A DNA stretch of 64,000 bases from Martinezella dioscoreae (GTDB lineage Bacteria; Pseudomonadota; Alphaproteobacteria; Rhizobiales; Rhizobiaceae): contig NZ_BLAJ01000003.1 of NCBI RefSeq assembly GCF_009176305.1, positions 682,001 to 746,000 on the forward strand, written 5' to 3'. How positions within the stretch are numbered: position 1 is the first letter of the stretch; the number at the start of each line of letters is the position of its first letter. A program made the position numbers and the translations under genes. The notes under the pieces are model-generated. The model had not been told where the DNA came from. It made no database searches and saw only the letters and a program-made list of their open reading frames with translations. Shown piece after piece: positions 27,405 to 36,655 of the stretch.

Positions 27405-28947
27405 TTGCCTGCTGCCCTGAATAGTTCTGGCCTCTCGGGCGTGCGTCGCCCCCCTGTCCCTGGTTCAAAAGGGACTGTTGCTGTGGCTGGTTCGATCCGG
27501 AATTGCGGCCGCTATCCGACTGCTGGTCGGCGTTGGACGCCATGGAGACGGTGATATTGTCGACCTGATAGCCTTGTGCGCGCAATGCATCGACCATGCG
27601 GCTTTGATCGGCGTGAAGCTGCCTGTAGGCTTCGCTCGTCTGAACCTTCAGATCGACGCTCAGCTGGTCTCCGGAGAGCCGCATGGTTGCCGTCACGTCG
27701 CCGAGATTGTCGGGGCGCAGCTGGATCTTCAGCGTATTGACGACCTTGCCGGTGCTGGTCAGGTTCGCGGCGTTGGAGAGCGCCGAGCCTGGCTGCATCG
27801 CCGCCGACCATTCGTGGTCGCCCGCCAGGGTTCCAGCAACGAGTGCCGAGTTGGAATTGGCGGCAAGCCCGAGATAGCGGCGCGAATCCAGCACGGTGAC
27901 CGCCACCGCATCGCCGCCTGTAGCAGCACCGACTTTGACATCGGCAACGTCATCGCCGCTCTTGCTGATCGACAGGTCGAGCGCGCTGCCACGGCCATCC
28001 GCCCGCGTCAGGCGGAATGTTTGCGCAACATCCGCTCCCTTGCCGTCGTCTGGCAGCGTCAAGGCCGTGTCCGAGGCATCCGCGAGGGCAGCTTTGCCTG
28101 ATGGCAATGTCTGGACCTTGGCATCGTCTGTTGTCTTGCCCGCCAGCGTCGTGCTGACCTGGGTTGTGCTGGCCTGGGTCGTGCTAACCTGCGTCACCGC
28201 GATGGGCTGCGCAACGTTCAGCAGCGACAATGCATCGGAAATCGTATTGGCCGGCTGGCTGCCTTGCGTCGATGCAGGCTTACCGTCATCCGTGGACTGG
28301 ACATCCTTTCCATCCTTCACCGCGGGCATCTTACCGTCGCCCTTGATCGGCGTCGTCTGACCGTCAGTCGTCGCGACATCGGCCAGTTGCTGCGCGATCT
28401 CGGCCAGCTGATCGAGCGCCGTCGGAGGCACCTGCACCTTGCCGGCGTCACTCGTCGGCGTGGTGGGATCGGCGGCTGCGGCCGGCTGATCGCCATCAAC
28501 AGGGGCAGCCTCGCCTTCGGCAGCCGCGGAGGCTGCCTTCTGCAACTCGATCAGCGATTTCGAGAGCGAGGCGACACCGGCGGGCTGCGAAGCTTTCGTG
28601 CCCTTGGCAAGGCCGGCGGGATTGGCGAGATTGGCTCCGGACGTATCGATCATTCCAACTCCGGCATTGGCGCTGTCATCGACGGTAAGGGTTATCGCGG
28701 CGAGATTGCTCGCTGCCGTCTTCACCGCGCCAGTGTCGTCATCCGCATTGTCACCAGTTGTCGTGTTGGCGTCCGTCGCCACATCGGTTCCGGTATTCGA
28801 ACCGGCAGATTTGCGTCCATTGCCGAGCGAACTGGTCAGAGCATCGATAAAACCCTTGCCGTCATCCTGCTTTGTTGAGCGAGTGCCTTTGGCAACAGCA
28901 AGAATATCCGCCCCCGATGAGGCGCCAGACACACCGATGTCGTTCAT
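27307..28947 (-). CDS. motD: hook-length control protein FliK (MotD)
   Basis: 546 residues. A low-complexity Ala/Thr/Asp-rich N-terminal part (1-400) with short repeats such as TQASTTQVSTT is followed by a conserved C-terminal Flg_hook domain (LKIQLRPDNLGDVTATMRLS; VDALRAQGYQVDNITVSMAS). MotD of S. meliloti was first taken as a motor protein and later shown to be FliK. It starts one base after motC and overlaps the transglycosylase gene. Confidence 0.9.
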   Translation of the reverse strand: MNDIGVSGASSGADILAVAKGTRSTKQDDGKGFIDALTSSLGNGRKSAGSNTGTDVATDANTTTGDNADDDTGAVKTAASNLAAITLTVDDSANAGVGMIDTSGANLANPAGLAKGTKASQPAGVASLSKSLIELQKAASAAAEGEAAPVDGDQPAAAADPTTPTSDAGKVQVPPTALDQLAEIAQQLADVATTDGQTTPIKGDGKMPAVKDGKDVQSTDDGKPASTQGSQPANTISDALSLLNVAQPIAVTQVSTTQASTTQVSTTLAGKTTDDAKVQTLPSGKAALADASDTALTLPDDGKGADVAQTFRLTRADGRGSALDLSISKSGDDVADVKVGAATGGDAVAVTVLDSRRYLGLAANSNSALVAGTLAGDHEWSAAMQPGSALSNAANLTSTGKVVNTLKIQLRPDNLGDVTATMRLSGDQLSVDLKVQTSEAYRQLHADQSRMVDALRAQGYQVDNITVSMASNADQQSDSGRNSGSNQPQQQSLLNQGQGGDARPRGQNYSGQQANGNDGNRSLGERGVEDGAAGGVQRSRSGAVYL

Positions 28948-28948
28948 A

Positions 28949-30253
28949 TCAATGACTTTCCTGCTTCAACAGGCCGTCGATGGCATCCAGCTTCGAGCGG
29001 CTCGTCGTGACGAATGCGTTGAACGAAGAGTCGGCCTCCTGCCGCCCTCCTTTCGGGGCGGGAGCCGCGTTTGGCGGGGCTCCCTGCTCAACACCCGCCG
29101 TGCCGGGAGATTGGCCTCCCGATTGATTCGTCACAGCAGCATCGTGTTCAGTCTTCTGTTGGTTGGGCAGGTTAGGAACATTGCCTTGCCCGAGGCTTGC
29201 AGCGTCGGGCGTGCGCAGTATCTCTGCCGCCACAGCCTTTGCGGCGTCGCGCAGAGCCCGGTCGCGCGCATTCAGTTCGCCCGCCGGCATCTGGTTCACA
29301 TCGTTGATCGCCGACTTCCATTCGGGCGTGGATATGCCCGCCACGCCGCCATAGAAGTTCGCCAGCGCGCCAAAGGCATCGCCGCCGTCATTGGAGATCG
29401 CCTGGGCACGGTTGGCTGCGAGCGCGGCAAGATCGGCCTTTCCGGCGATTGCGGCACGGCGTGCCATGCGCAGATAGATCTCCCGCTGTCTCGGCGGGTC
29501 CATGAAGGACAGGATGTCGATGATGTCCTGTTGCTTGACATCGGAATCGTGATCCACCACCAGCTGCACAAAAAGATCCGCAAACTGGCTGGCGTAGGGC
29601 GAATGCAGGAAGCGCCGCGTATAACGCTGCGCATAATCGAGCCCTTGCGGCACCATGCCCGCATCGGCGCAGAGAGCCAGCGAGCGGCGTAGCGCCGATT
29701 CCTCGACGATCGTGCCGGGCGCCATCAGCCGCGCCCAGTCGTAAAGCGGCAAGGCGGCCTTGGCGTTCTTGCCCGACATGACATTGCCGGCAACCAACGA
29801 GAGGTAGGGACCGATCGGCTTGTCGCGATATTCCTTGGAGATATCGACAAGCGTGTTGACGACGAGCAGACCCTTGCCGTTCAGGTACTTCCTCAGAACA
29901 TCCGCAACGCGATTGTCGAAATTGCCATTGACGTCACGCGACATCAGATATTCGAGCGTTTCGGGATTACCGCCGCTCATGGCGTAGATCAGTGCCGCGT
30001 CGACGTTACGGTTGTCCTCGAATACGGATTTGTCCGCATTGCGCAAGCGCTCGTCTATGGTGGCGAGCAGAAAGCGCTGCATCTCTCCGGCGGAACTATC
30101 GCCGGCAACAACGGAATCCTGGACGAATTCGAGCGAGCGCAGCATCTTGTAGAGCGGCAGGGTGTCCTGCCCCTCAGCGCTTGCGCCCCCCGGCATCAAC
30201 ATGCCGAGGGTAAGCGTGAGCGCAAGGTGATGACGATGCTGTTTGCGCGCCAT
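28949..30253 (-). CDS. motC: periplasmic motor protein MotC
   Basis: 434 residues with an N-terminal signal peptide (HLALTLTLGMLMPGGASA). The body is predicted helical (DTLPLYKMLRSLEFVQDSVV; KYLNGKGLLVVNTLVDISKE) and the tail is Pro/Ala/Gln-rich. In S. meliloti MotC is a periplasmic partner of MotB essential for rotation and stabilised by MotE, encoded here at 44504. It starts three bases after the motB stop. Confidence 0.92.
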   Translation of the reverse strand: MARKQHRHHLALTLTLGMLMPGGASAEGQDTLPLYKMLRSLEFVQDSVVAGDSSAGEMQRFLLATIDERLRNADKSVFEDNRNVDAALIYAMSGGNPETLEYLMSRDVNGNFDNRVADVLRKYLNGKGLLVVNTLVDISKEYRDKPIGPYLSLVAGNVMSGKNAKAALPLYDWARLMAPGTIVEESALRRSLALCADAGMVPQGLDYAQRYTRRFLHSPYASQFADLFVQLVVDHDSDVKQQDIIDILSFMDPPRQREIYLRMARRAAIAGKADLAALAANRAQAISNDGGDAFGALANFYGGVAGISTPEWKSAINDVNQMPAGELNARDRALRDAAKAVAAEILRTPDAASLGQGNVPNLPNQQKTEHDAAVTNQSGGQSPGTAGVEQGAPPNAAPAPKGGRQEADSSFNAFVTTSRSKLDAIDGLLKQESH

Positions 30254-30256
30254 GGA

Positions 30257-31687
30257 CTATCCCTGCTTGCCTTGGCTCGACTTGCTCTTGCCCGAAGCGG
30301 GCTTCGCAGGAGCCTGCGTTCCCGAAGCCGCGGGATCCGTCGCTGCCTGATTCGAGGGGTTGGCGATCAGGATCTCGATACGGCGGTTGGCATCGTTAAA
30401 GGGATCGTTGGGCAGTTTCAGACGCCTGTCCGCAAAACCGGACACTTGAACGATCCGCTTCTCGTCCAGCCCGCCGCTCGTCAGCATGTAATAGGCGCTC
30501 TGGGCACGATCGAGCGACAGGCGCCAGTTGTCATTGCGACCGCCGACCATATAAGGGCGTCCGTCGGTATGGCCGCGGATCAGGATCGATCCATTGCGTT
30601 CCGCCAGGATCTTTCCGATCTTTTCCATCGCCAGCACCATCTCGCGCCGGGGAACCGCCGAACCGATATTGAACATCGGATCGTTTGTCTGATCGGAGAT
30701 CGTTACGAGCACGCCGCCTTCCGCGGCGCTGACCTGCAGCCCTTCGGCCAGCTGACCGGCAACGCCCTTGATTTCGGCCTGAATTGCCTGCTGCAGATCC
30801 TTGGCCTCCTGCTGCTGCGCCTTCGTCGGCTGAACATCCTTGTTCTCCGCCAAAGCGGCATTGTCCTCAGGCGCGGATGCATCGCTCTGCATAGTGGCCT
30901 TGGCAACCTGCTGAGCCTGCGTCGGCTTTTCCGGCGCCTTGCCGGCCGCTTGCTGCTCGCTCACCGTCGGCTGTTGTTCAGGCGTTTGCGGCTGATCGGC
31001 CGGCTGACCCGTATCCGCAGCTGTCGCCCTCGACAGAGCGATGACCTCACCCTTGGGCGATTGATCCGACTTGGCCGACTGTTCCTCGTTCGCCTTCTTC
31101 GACGCACTGGAAACCTGAACCTGCTTGGTCCAGAAATCCGGATCGAACGGATCGCGATAGGCCTGGCCGCCATCGGCACCGGTCGCTGGACCTGACTGAG
31201 CCGCCCCACCCTCACCCTTGGCGCTGACATTGGCCTGCTGACCGACTTCCTGTGCGATCTCGGCCAGGACCGAATAGGGATTCTCGAAGAAATCCGCTTC
31301 GGAATAGTTCGTCTGATCGCCCGATGTCGAGGTCAGGTCCTCGCCGGTCTTAGCCGATTTGCCATCATTCGGCTTTTCCTGCGGCTTGTCGGACTTCTGC
31401 TGATTCTTTTCGCCCTGGGCCTGATCGACGGGCTTCTTGAGGCCCTTTTCCGTCGGTTTCTCGTCGGCAAGCTTGATGGGATTGAAATAGGAGGCGACCG
31501 AGGCCTTCGTCTCTTCATTGGCAGCGTTCACCAGCCACATGACCAGGAAGAAGGCCATCATGGCCGTCATGAAGTCGGCATAGGCGATTTTCCACGCGCC
31601 GCCATGGCCGCCTTCGTGATCGCCGCCGCCGTGGCGCTTGACGATGATGATCTCGTGCTTGCCGTGATTTTGATCGCCGTCGCTCAT
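30257..31687 (-). CDS. motB: flagellar motor stator protein MotB
   Basis: 476 residues, longer than the roughly 310 of enterobacteria. One membrane helix with the proton-binding Asp is near residue 37 (AYADFMTAMMAFFLVMWLVN). A long Gln/Lys/Ala-rich periplasmic linker (70-300) follows, then the OmpA-type peptidoglycan-binding domain (ILIRGHTDGRPY ... NDANRRIEILIAN). The long linker is characteristic of rhizobial MotB, where MotC binds. Unlike enterobacteria, motA is elsewhere (51831). It overlaps the FliH-like gene by ATGA. Confidence 0.96.
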   Translation of the reverse strand: MSDGDQNHGKHEIIIVKRHGGGDHEGGHGGAWKIAYADFMTAMMAFFLVMWLVNAANEETKASVASYFNPIKLADEKPTEKGLKKPVDQAQGEKNQQKSDKPQEKPNDGKSAKTGEDLTSTSGDQTNYSEADFFENPYSVLAEIAQEVGQQANVSAKGEGGAAQSGPATGADGGQAYRDPFDPDFWTKQVQVSSASKKANEEQSAKSDQSPKGEVIALSRATAADTGQPADQPQTPEQQPTVSEQQAAGKAPEKPTQAQQVAKATMQSDASAPEDNAALAENKDVQPTKAQQQEAKDLQQAIQAEIKGVAGQLAEGLQVSAAEGGVLVTISDQTNDPMFNIGSAVPRREMVLAMEKIGKILAERNGSILIRGHTDGRPYMVGGRNDNWRLSLDRAQSAYYMLTSGGLDEKRIVQVSGFADRRLKLPNDPFNDANRRIEILIANPSNQAATDPAASGTQAPAKPASGKSKSSQGKQG

Positions 31688-32316
31688 TTCAGGATCTCTT
31701 TCAGGCTAGCGGCCCAGGCGGACATACGGGTCACGAGAACGCTCTCGCCGATCGCAACGGTGAGATCGACATCGTCGGCCTCGACATGGCGCAATAACGC
31801 TCCGTCATCGCCGAGATGATCGTGAAGGACCTCGAAAAGATGACGCGGTCCGCTGACCGAGATCGGCCCGGCGCTGCCGTCGAGGATCGCGGCCCTGACC
31901 AGTTCGGCAAGATCGGCGACAGCCTTGGCAGTCAGCGTCTCGGTCATGATCGGCGCAAGAATGGCGGCGGCTTCGGTGCTGATCGCCTGCCCGAGCATCG
32001 TGGCGATGCGCGTCATATCCGCAGCGATCTTGTCCGCCGCCTGCTCTTCGTAGCGTATCCGCAGCGCATCCATTTCGGCGCGAAACGACTGGGCCATGGC
32101 ATCGATCTCGGCCTGATGCCTTTGCGTCAGTTCCTGCGTCGCCGCCTCATGCCCTTCCGCATAGGCGACACGGCGCTCGGCCTCGACATCAACGGGCGGC
32201 TCGAGCGGGCTTTCGGCAAACTCGACCGGTTCCGCAAACGCCATATCCTCGACATGGGGCGGCGGGGCCTGTTCGGCGCTGAAATCCTTGAGATATCGGG
32301 ACAGTGTCAAGCTCAC
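31684..32316 (-). CDS. FliH-like flagellar assembly protein (probable)
   Basis: 210 residues from GTG 32316 (VSLTLSRYLKDFSAE), which has GGGGAGA upstream. The middle is a long charged helix (HQAEIDAMAQSFRAEMDALR) and the C-terminal domain (VADLAELVRAAILDGSAGPI ... LHDHLGDDGALLRHVEADDV) fits the FliH/YscL layout that binds and restrains the ATPase FliI. It is the first gene of the motB operon and overlaps motB by four bases. Similarity is by layout; no strict FliH motif exists. Confidence 0.6.
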   Translation of the reverse strand: MSLTLSRYLKDFSAEQAPPPHVEDMAFAEPVEFAESPLEPPVDVEAERRVAYAEGHEAATQELTQRHQAEIDAMAQSFRAEMDALRIRYEEQAADKIAADMTRIATMLGQAISTEAAAILAPIMTETLTAKAVADLAELVRAAILDGSAGPISVSGPRHLFEVLHDHLGDDGALLRHVEADDVDLTVAIGESVLVTRMSAWAASLKEILK

Positions 32317-32559
32317 GCGCGCATCTCCCCATTCGCGCCGCAGAGACGCTGCAAGTCGATGCCGACAGCCGGTCGATCCATTCCCATTCTCAAAACGTCG
32401 ATCATCACGCTTCCGGTTTCCGTCCTCAGGCAGCACCTTCCGGGACCAATGTCACCGGCACATTGTGCAGCCAAGCCACTGCGAAGGACCGTAGGCAGCC
32501 AAACTTGTGCGAGGATGAATGCGATGCGGTATTGCCGATCGGACGGCGGCACCCGGCAA

Positions 32560-33540
32560 TCATTTCGACTGGAGAATAATCAGCACCTTGCTCGCCATGC
32601 TATTGGCGATCGACAATGCCTGCACACCCATCTGCTGCGCCGTCTGCAGGGCGCTCTGCCGCGCAGAGGCCTCTTCCATATTCGTATCGACGAGATCGCC
32701 GACGCTGCTCTTGATGGCATCGCTGAGCTTGGAAATATAATCCGACTGATCGTCGATGTTCGACTTCATCAGGCCCAATGTCGAATCCGCCGATGTTGCC
32801 GACTTCAGGAGCGAGTTGGTAACATTGATCATATCGGTCAGTTCGTCATCGGTCGTGCTGCTCGATAGGGCGATCTCGGTTCCGCCCGTCGGCGTCGTGC
32901 CGCCGGTGGCGGAGAGGAGGTAATAATTGCGAGGCGTGCTGCTGCCGCTGCTCGAAGCATCGAAGGTGCTTGCATCAACATTCTTCGTCAACAAACCCCG
33001 CTCGGGTTTGACAGTATCGACCATCAAGGTCTGGGAACTGTTATAGCTGATCGTCGTGAAGCTGATCTGGCCGCCCGTTCCACGCGTGAAGTTGCTGATC
33101 ACCGACTGCTGGGTGGAGGGTTGCTGCTCCGTATTATAGAGCCAGTTCTCGCCGGAAAAGGATGCCGACTGGGTGACGGATTGCAGCTGGTTCTTGAGCT
33201 GCTGGATGTCGGAGTTGATAGCGTTCTTGTCGGTGCCTGGTTCCTTTGCCGAGACCAGCTTGGACTGAATCTGGGTCAGAAGGCTGACGACCGTATCCAT
33301 GGCGGTGGATGCGGTATCGACCTTGGACGCACCGAGGCCCAGCGCGTCCGTAATCGTGGAAAGGCTGCTCTGGTCCGAGCGCATGGTGGTCGCCATAGAC
33401 CAATAGGTGGGATCGTCGCTCGCCGTCTGGATGCGGTAACCGGACGAGACCTGCTGCTGCACGACATCGAGATCTTTGTTGATACCGCGCAACACTGTCA
33501 GCGCCGCCGACGTGGTGGGATTCGTCGTCACATTGCTCAT
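32560..33540 (-). CDS. flagellin, divergent copy
   Basis: 326 residues from ATG 33540; frame upstream is open but unsupported. The N- and C-terminal flagellin helices are present (VVQQQVSSGYRIQTASDDPT; LVDTNMEEASARQSALQTAQ) but differ clearly from the other three flagellins: it starts MSNVTTNPTTSAALTVLRGI and ends SKVLIILQSK rather than ILSLFR. The central part is longer and rich in Ser/Thr/Gly. The ribosome site is weak, which suggests a minor filament component. Confidence 0.9.
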   Translation of the reverse strand: MSNVTTNPTTSAALTVLRGINKDLDVVQQQVSSGYRIQTASDDPTYWSMATTMRSDQSSLSTITDALGLGASKVDTASTAMDTVVSLLTQIQSKLVSAKEPGTDKNAINSDIQQLKNQLQSVTQSASFSGENWLYNTEQQPSTQQSVISNFTRGTGGQISFTTISYNSSQTLMVDTVKPERGLLTKNVDASTFDASSSGSSTPRNYYLLSATGGTTPTGGTEIALSSSTTDDELTDMINVTNSLLKSATSADSTLGLMKSNIDDQSDYISKLSDAIKSSVGDLVDTNMEEASARQSALQTAQQMGVQALSIANSMASKVLIILQSK

Positions 33541-33573
33541 CTGAAAATCCGTAGTTCCATTGGGACTGGCAAG

Positions 33574-33609
33574 CCGGACCGATCCGGCAGCAACGATTGG
33601 CCTCATGCC
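33574..33609 (-). promoter_or_regulatory. flagellin upstream element, divergent flagellin
   Basis: On the minus strand GGCATGA (33609-33603), 15 bases, then CCGG (33587-33584), 6 bases, CCGG (33577-33574). GGCATGA lies 63 bases before the start codon. The same arrangement precedes the other three flagellin genes, so it is probably a shared promoter or mRNA leader signal. Confidence 0.55.
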
Positions 33610-33795
33610 CACCAGCGGGAGATATCCCAGCGCGGCCCGTCGCTAAAGCGCGATCCGGCAATCGCTTGGAAGGAGAACGGAGCCGGATCTGCGCAGAGAC
33701 TGCAAATCAATTAGCGGCAACGTTAACAAAAGCTTATACGCGGCGACAAGAGGGAAAAGCCGCCGCGCCATTTCAACGCAAGCTCCAGTCAAGGC

Positions 33796-34716
33796 TCACT
33801 TGAAGAGAGCAAGAACATTCTGCGCGCTCGTGTTGGCAATCTGCAGCGACTGGATGGCCAGCTGCTGCTGGGTCTGCAGCGCCGAGAGCCTGCTCGATTC
33901 TTCTTCCATATCCGCGTCGACGAGCTTGCCGACGCCGGAATCGATGGTATCGCGCAGGGTGGAGACGAAGCTCGTCTGCAGATCGATGCGGGTCGAGAGA
34001 GAGCCGAGCTGCGACGCCGTGCTGTTCATGGCGTTGAGCGCGCCCTGCACCAGGTTCATCGCCAAACCGATATCGCCGCTCGTCATGTTGGTGATATCGA
34101 GGCTGAAGACGGAATAGTCGTTGCCGTTGATGGTCTGCTTGCTGCCGAGGATGCCCGAGCTCGTATCGATCGTCCCGCTGCTGTTCGCGCCGAACAGGAC
34201 GTTGCCCTGCGAGCTGGTGTCGAAGGCGTAGCTGGTGCTGTTGACGGAAACCGTACCGTCATTGTTGCGCACGAAGGAGGAGACGACGGAGGCCGAGGCG
34301 CCATTGACCGCATACATCCAGTTCTGCCCGGAGAAGGATGCGGATTGCGCAATGCTCTCCAGCTGTTGTTGCAGCTGCGTGACCTCTTCCTGGACGTCGG
34401 CCTTCGACACGCTGTTTTCCGTTGCCGCGACGAGCTTGTCCTTGATCTGCTGAACGACCGTGATGGCGTTGTCCATCGCCGTATAGGCGGTGTCGACCTT
34501 TGCCGCGCCCAGGCCCAATGCGTCCGAAACGGCTGAAAGCGCGCTATTGTCGGACCGCATGGTGGTCGCGATCGACCAATAGGCGGCATTGTCGGCTGCC
34601 TTGGCCACCTTGTAGCCCGAGGAAACGCGGCTCTGCGTATCCTGCAGGTTCGTGTTGATGGAGCGCAGGGTCTGGAGGGCGGACATCGCCGCGTCGTTGG
34701 TGAGAATGCTGGTCAT
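33796..34716 (-). CDS. flagellin
   Basis: 306 residues from ATG 34716 with AGGGGC upstream. Conserved ends: MTSILTNDAAMSALQTLRSI, VSSGYKVAKAADNAAYWSIA and, at the C terminus, MEEESSRLSALQTQQQLAIQ then NVLALFK. It is close to, but clearly different from, the two tandem flagellins at 38-40 kb. It is exported through the flagellar channel and polymerises in the filament. A divergent spacer of 451 bases separates it from the plus-strand decarboxylase gene. Confidence 0.95.
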   Translation of the reverse strand: MTSILTNDAAMSALQTLRSINTNLQDTQSRVSSGYKVAKAADNAAYWSIATTMRSDNSALSAVSDALGLGAAKVDTAYTAMDNAITVVQQIKDKLVAATENSVSKADVQEEVTQLQQQLESIAQSASFSGQNWMYAVNGASASVVSSFVRNNDGTVSVNSTSYAFDTSSQGNVLFGANSSGTIDTSSGILGSKQTINGNDYSVFSLDITNMTSGDIGLAMNLVQGALNAMNSTASQLGSLSTRIDLQTSFVSTLRDTIDSGVGKLVDADMEEESSRLSALQTQQQLAIQSLQIANTSAQNVLALFK

Positions 34717-34755
34717 CGAAAAGTGCCCCTTATGGCTGAATTTGGAAGGGACATT

Positions 34756-34792
34756 CCGGTCTGCGGCCGGGAACGGCAATCAGCCTCATGCC
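34756..34792 (-). promoter_or_regulatory. flagellin upstream element, third flagellin
   Basis: Minus strand GGCATGA (34792-34786), 15 bases, CCGG (34770-34767), 7 bases, CCGG (34759-34756), then GAATGTCCC. It lies 70 bases before the start. Immediately upstream are two GTTAAC-type boxes (GGTTAAC at 34794-34800 and again near 34815-34821) also found before the flagellin at 39020. The rest of the 34793-35167 spacer is AT-rich and shows no gene. Confidence 0.6.
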
Positions 34793-35167
34793 TGTTAACC
34801 GCCTCTTAGGGGAGGTTAACCAACCGTTGCGCTAGCTGCAACTGACAGGAATAGGGTTAATAAAAGATTAATGCCGACCACAAAAGTTAACGGAATCATC
34901 CTTTCCGTTAAATGGCCGTCAGGCAACGTGGCATCGCCTGCGCCACCTTTCATTGAATCCGAGGGAGGCCTATCCGCGCAGCGCGTGTCGACATGCCGCT
35001 TTCCAGCCGGATATCATCGTTTGACGCGCAGCAAGTACCGCAAGTCAGCCTCGCGCCACCTTCGGCATCGTAGATAGCCGCTATCAGTCCAATGTCGGAC
35101 GAAGACGGCCGTCTTCTCCAGCGTCCCGGCGATGATGCCGGCACCAGCGGCCATATGTGAGGTTGAG

Positions 35168-36655
35168 ATGTTCAGTTTGCAGGACGCCGGATGGGCGGCG
35201 GTTGATCGCCAAGAGCGAACAAGCCTCGACCCCGACGACTGGCAGGCTCTGCGCAGGCAGGGTCACCAGATGCTCGACGACATGTTCGATCATCTCCAGA
35301 CACTCGGAACAAAGCCGGTCTGGCAACACGCTCCCTCCTCCGCCCGTGCCCTGTTCGATGCGCCGCTGCCGGTCGAAGCCAGCGATCTGGCCGAAGTCCA
35401 CACCATTTTTCGGGAAAATATCCTCCCCTATGGCAGCGGCAATATTCACCCGGGTTTCATGGGCTGGGTCCAGGGCGGCGGCACGGTTACCGGCATGCTG
35501 GCCGAAATGCTCGCCGGCGGGTTGAATGCCAATCTCGGCGGACGCGACCATATGCCGATCGAAGTCGAGCGCCAGATCATCCGCTGGACGCGCGAGATCT
35601 TCTCCTTTCCGGAGACGGCAGGCGGTATTTTCCTCACCGGCGCATCGCAGGCCAATTTCGTCGCGGTGCAGATCGCCAGATGCCGGAAGCTCGGCCGCGA
35701 TGTGCGCGCAACCGGTCTATCCGACGAATCCCGGCTCGTCGCCTATGCATCGAACGAGGTTCATGGCTGTGTTCCCCGCGCGTTCGAAATGTCCGGTATC
35801 GGCAGCGCTCAGCTCCGGCGCATTGCCGTCAATAACCTTGGCCAGATCGATATCGGCGCGCTGGAAGAGGCGATCCTTCGCGACAAACGGGAAGGTCTTG
35901 TGCCGTTCCTCGTCATCGGCAGTGCGGGAACGGTCAATACCGGTGCCGTCGATGACCTCGCCGGTTTGCGGCATATCGCCGACAGTTACGATCTTCATTT
36001 TCACGTCGACGGCGCGCTGGGCGCCCTCGGCGTGTTGAGCCCCGACCTTGCGCATCTGTTCGCAGGGATCGACAGTTGCGATTCGCTCGCTTTCGATTTC
36101 CACAAATGGGGCCAGGTGCCATACGATGCCGGCTTCCTGCTCGTGCGCGACAGTGAATGGCAGCGGCAGACCTTTGCCTCGGACGCCGCCTATCTCAGTC
36201 GGGCAGCCACCGGGCTTGCAGGCGGAGACTGGTGGCCCTGCGACTACGGTCCGGATCTGTCGCGCGGCTTCAGGGCGCTGAAGACCTGGTTCACGCTGAA
36301 AACCTACGGCGTCAAAGCTCTCGGAGACGCCATAAGCGCCAACTGCCGGCTGGCCCGCAGGTTGGCCGAGAGCATCGAACAGGAACCTCGGCTGACATTG
36401 CTCGCACCGGTCGCGCTCAATATCGTCTGCTTCGCCTATGTCGGCGAGGATGGAACTGTACCTGCATCCGTCAACTCCCAGATCGTCGAGCGGCTGCACG
36501 CCGAAGGCCGCGTCGCTCCATCCCTGACCCATCTGAACGGACAACCGGCAATCCGCGCCGCGATCGTGAACCATCGCACGCGACGGGCGGATATCGACGA
36601 GCTCGTTCATAGCGTTTTGACAATCGGCCCCCGACAGGATTTCCCCCAATGCTGA
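35168..36655 (+). CDS. PLP-dependent amino acid decarboxylase (group II)
   Basis: 495 residues from ATG 35168, with GAGG five bases upstream. Group II (aromatic amino acid/glutamate decarboxylase-like) features: HPGFMGWVQGGGTVTGMLAE, FLTGASQANFVAVQIAR, HFHVDGALGALGVLS with the PLP-contacting Asp, and FDFHKWGQVPYDAGFLLV with the Schiff-base lysine. It should convert an L-amino acid to the amine plus CO2 in the cytoplasm; the substrate cannot be read from sequence. Its stop overlaps the start of the ATP-grasp gene, so the two are a coupled unit placed inside the flagellin array on the opposite strand. Confidence 0.88.
   Translation: MFSLQDAGWAAVDRQERTSLDPDDWQALRRQGHQMLDDMFDHLQTLGTKPVWQHAPSSARALFDAPLPVEASDLAEVHTIFRENILPYGSGNIHPGFMGWVQGGGTVTGMLAEMLAGGLNANLGGRDHMPIEVERQIIRWTREIFSFPETAGGIFLTGASQANFVAVQIARCRKLGRDVRATGLSDESRLVAYASNEVHGCVPRAFEMSGIGSAQLRRIAVNNLGQIDIGALEEAILRDKREGLVPFLVIGSAGTVNTGAVDDLAGLRHIADSYDLHFHVDGALGALGVLSPDLAHLFAGIDSCDSLAFDFHKWGQVPYDAGFLLVRDSEWQRQTFASDAAYLSRAATGLAGGDWWPCDYGPDLSRGFRALKTWFTLKTYGVKALGDAISANCRLARRLAESIEQEPRLTLLAPVALNIVCFAYVGEDGTVPASVNSQIVERLHAEGRVAPSLTHLNGQPAIRAAIVNHRTRRADIDELVHSVLTIGPRQDFPQC

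Noticed and set aside
28140..28200. Short repeats (TQVSTT-type) in motD/fliK taken as a tandem repeat or CRISPR
   Set aside because: They encode an in-frame low-complexity stretch usual for FliK linkers, with no spacer structure.
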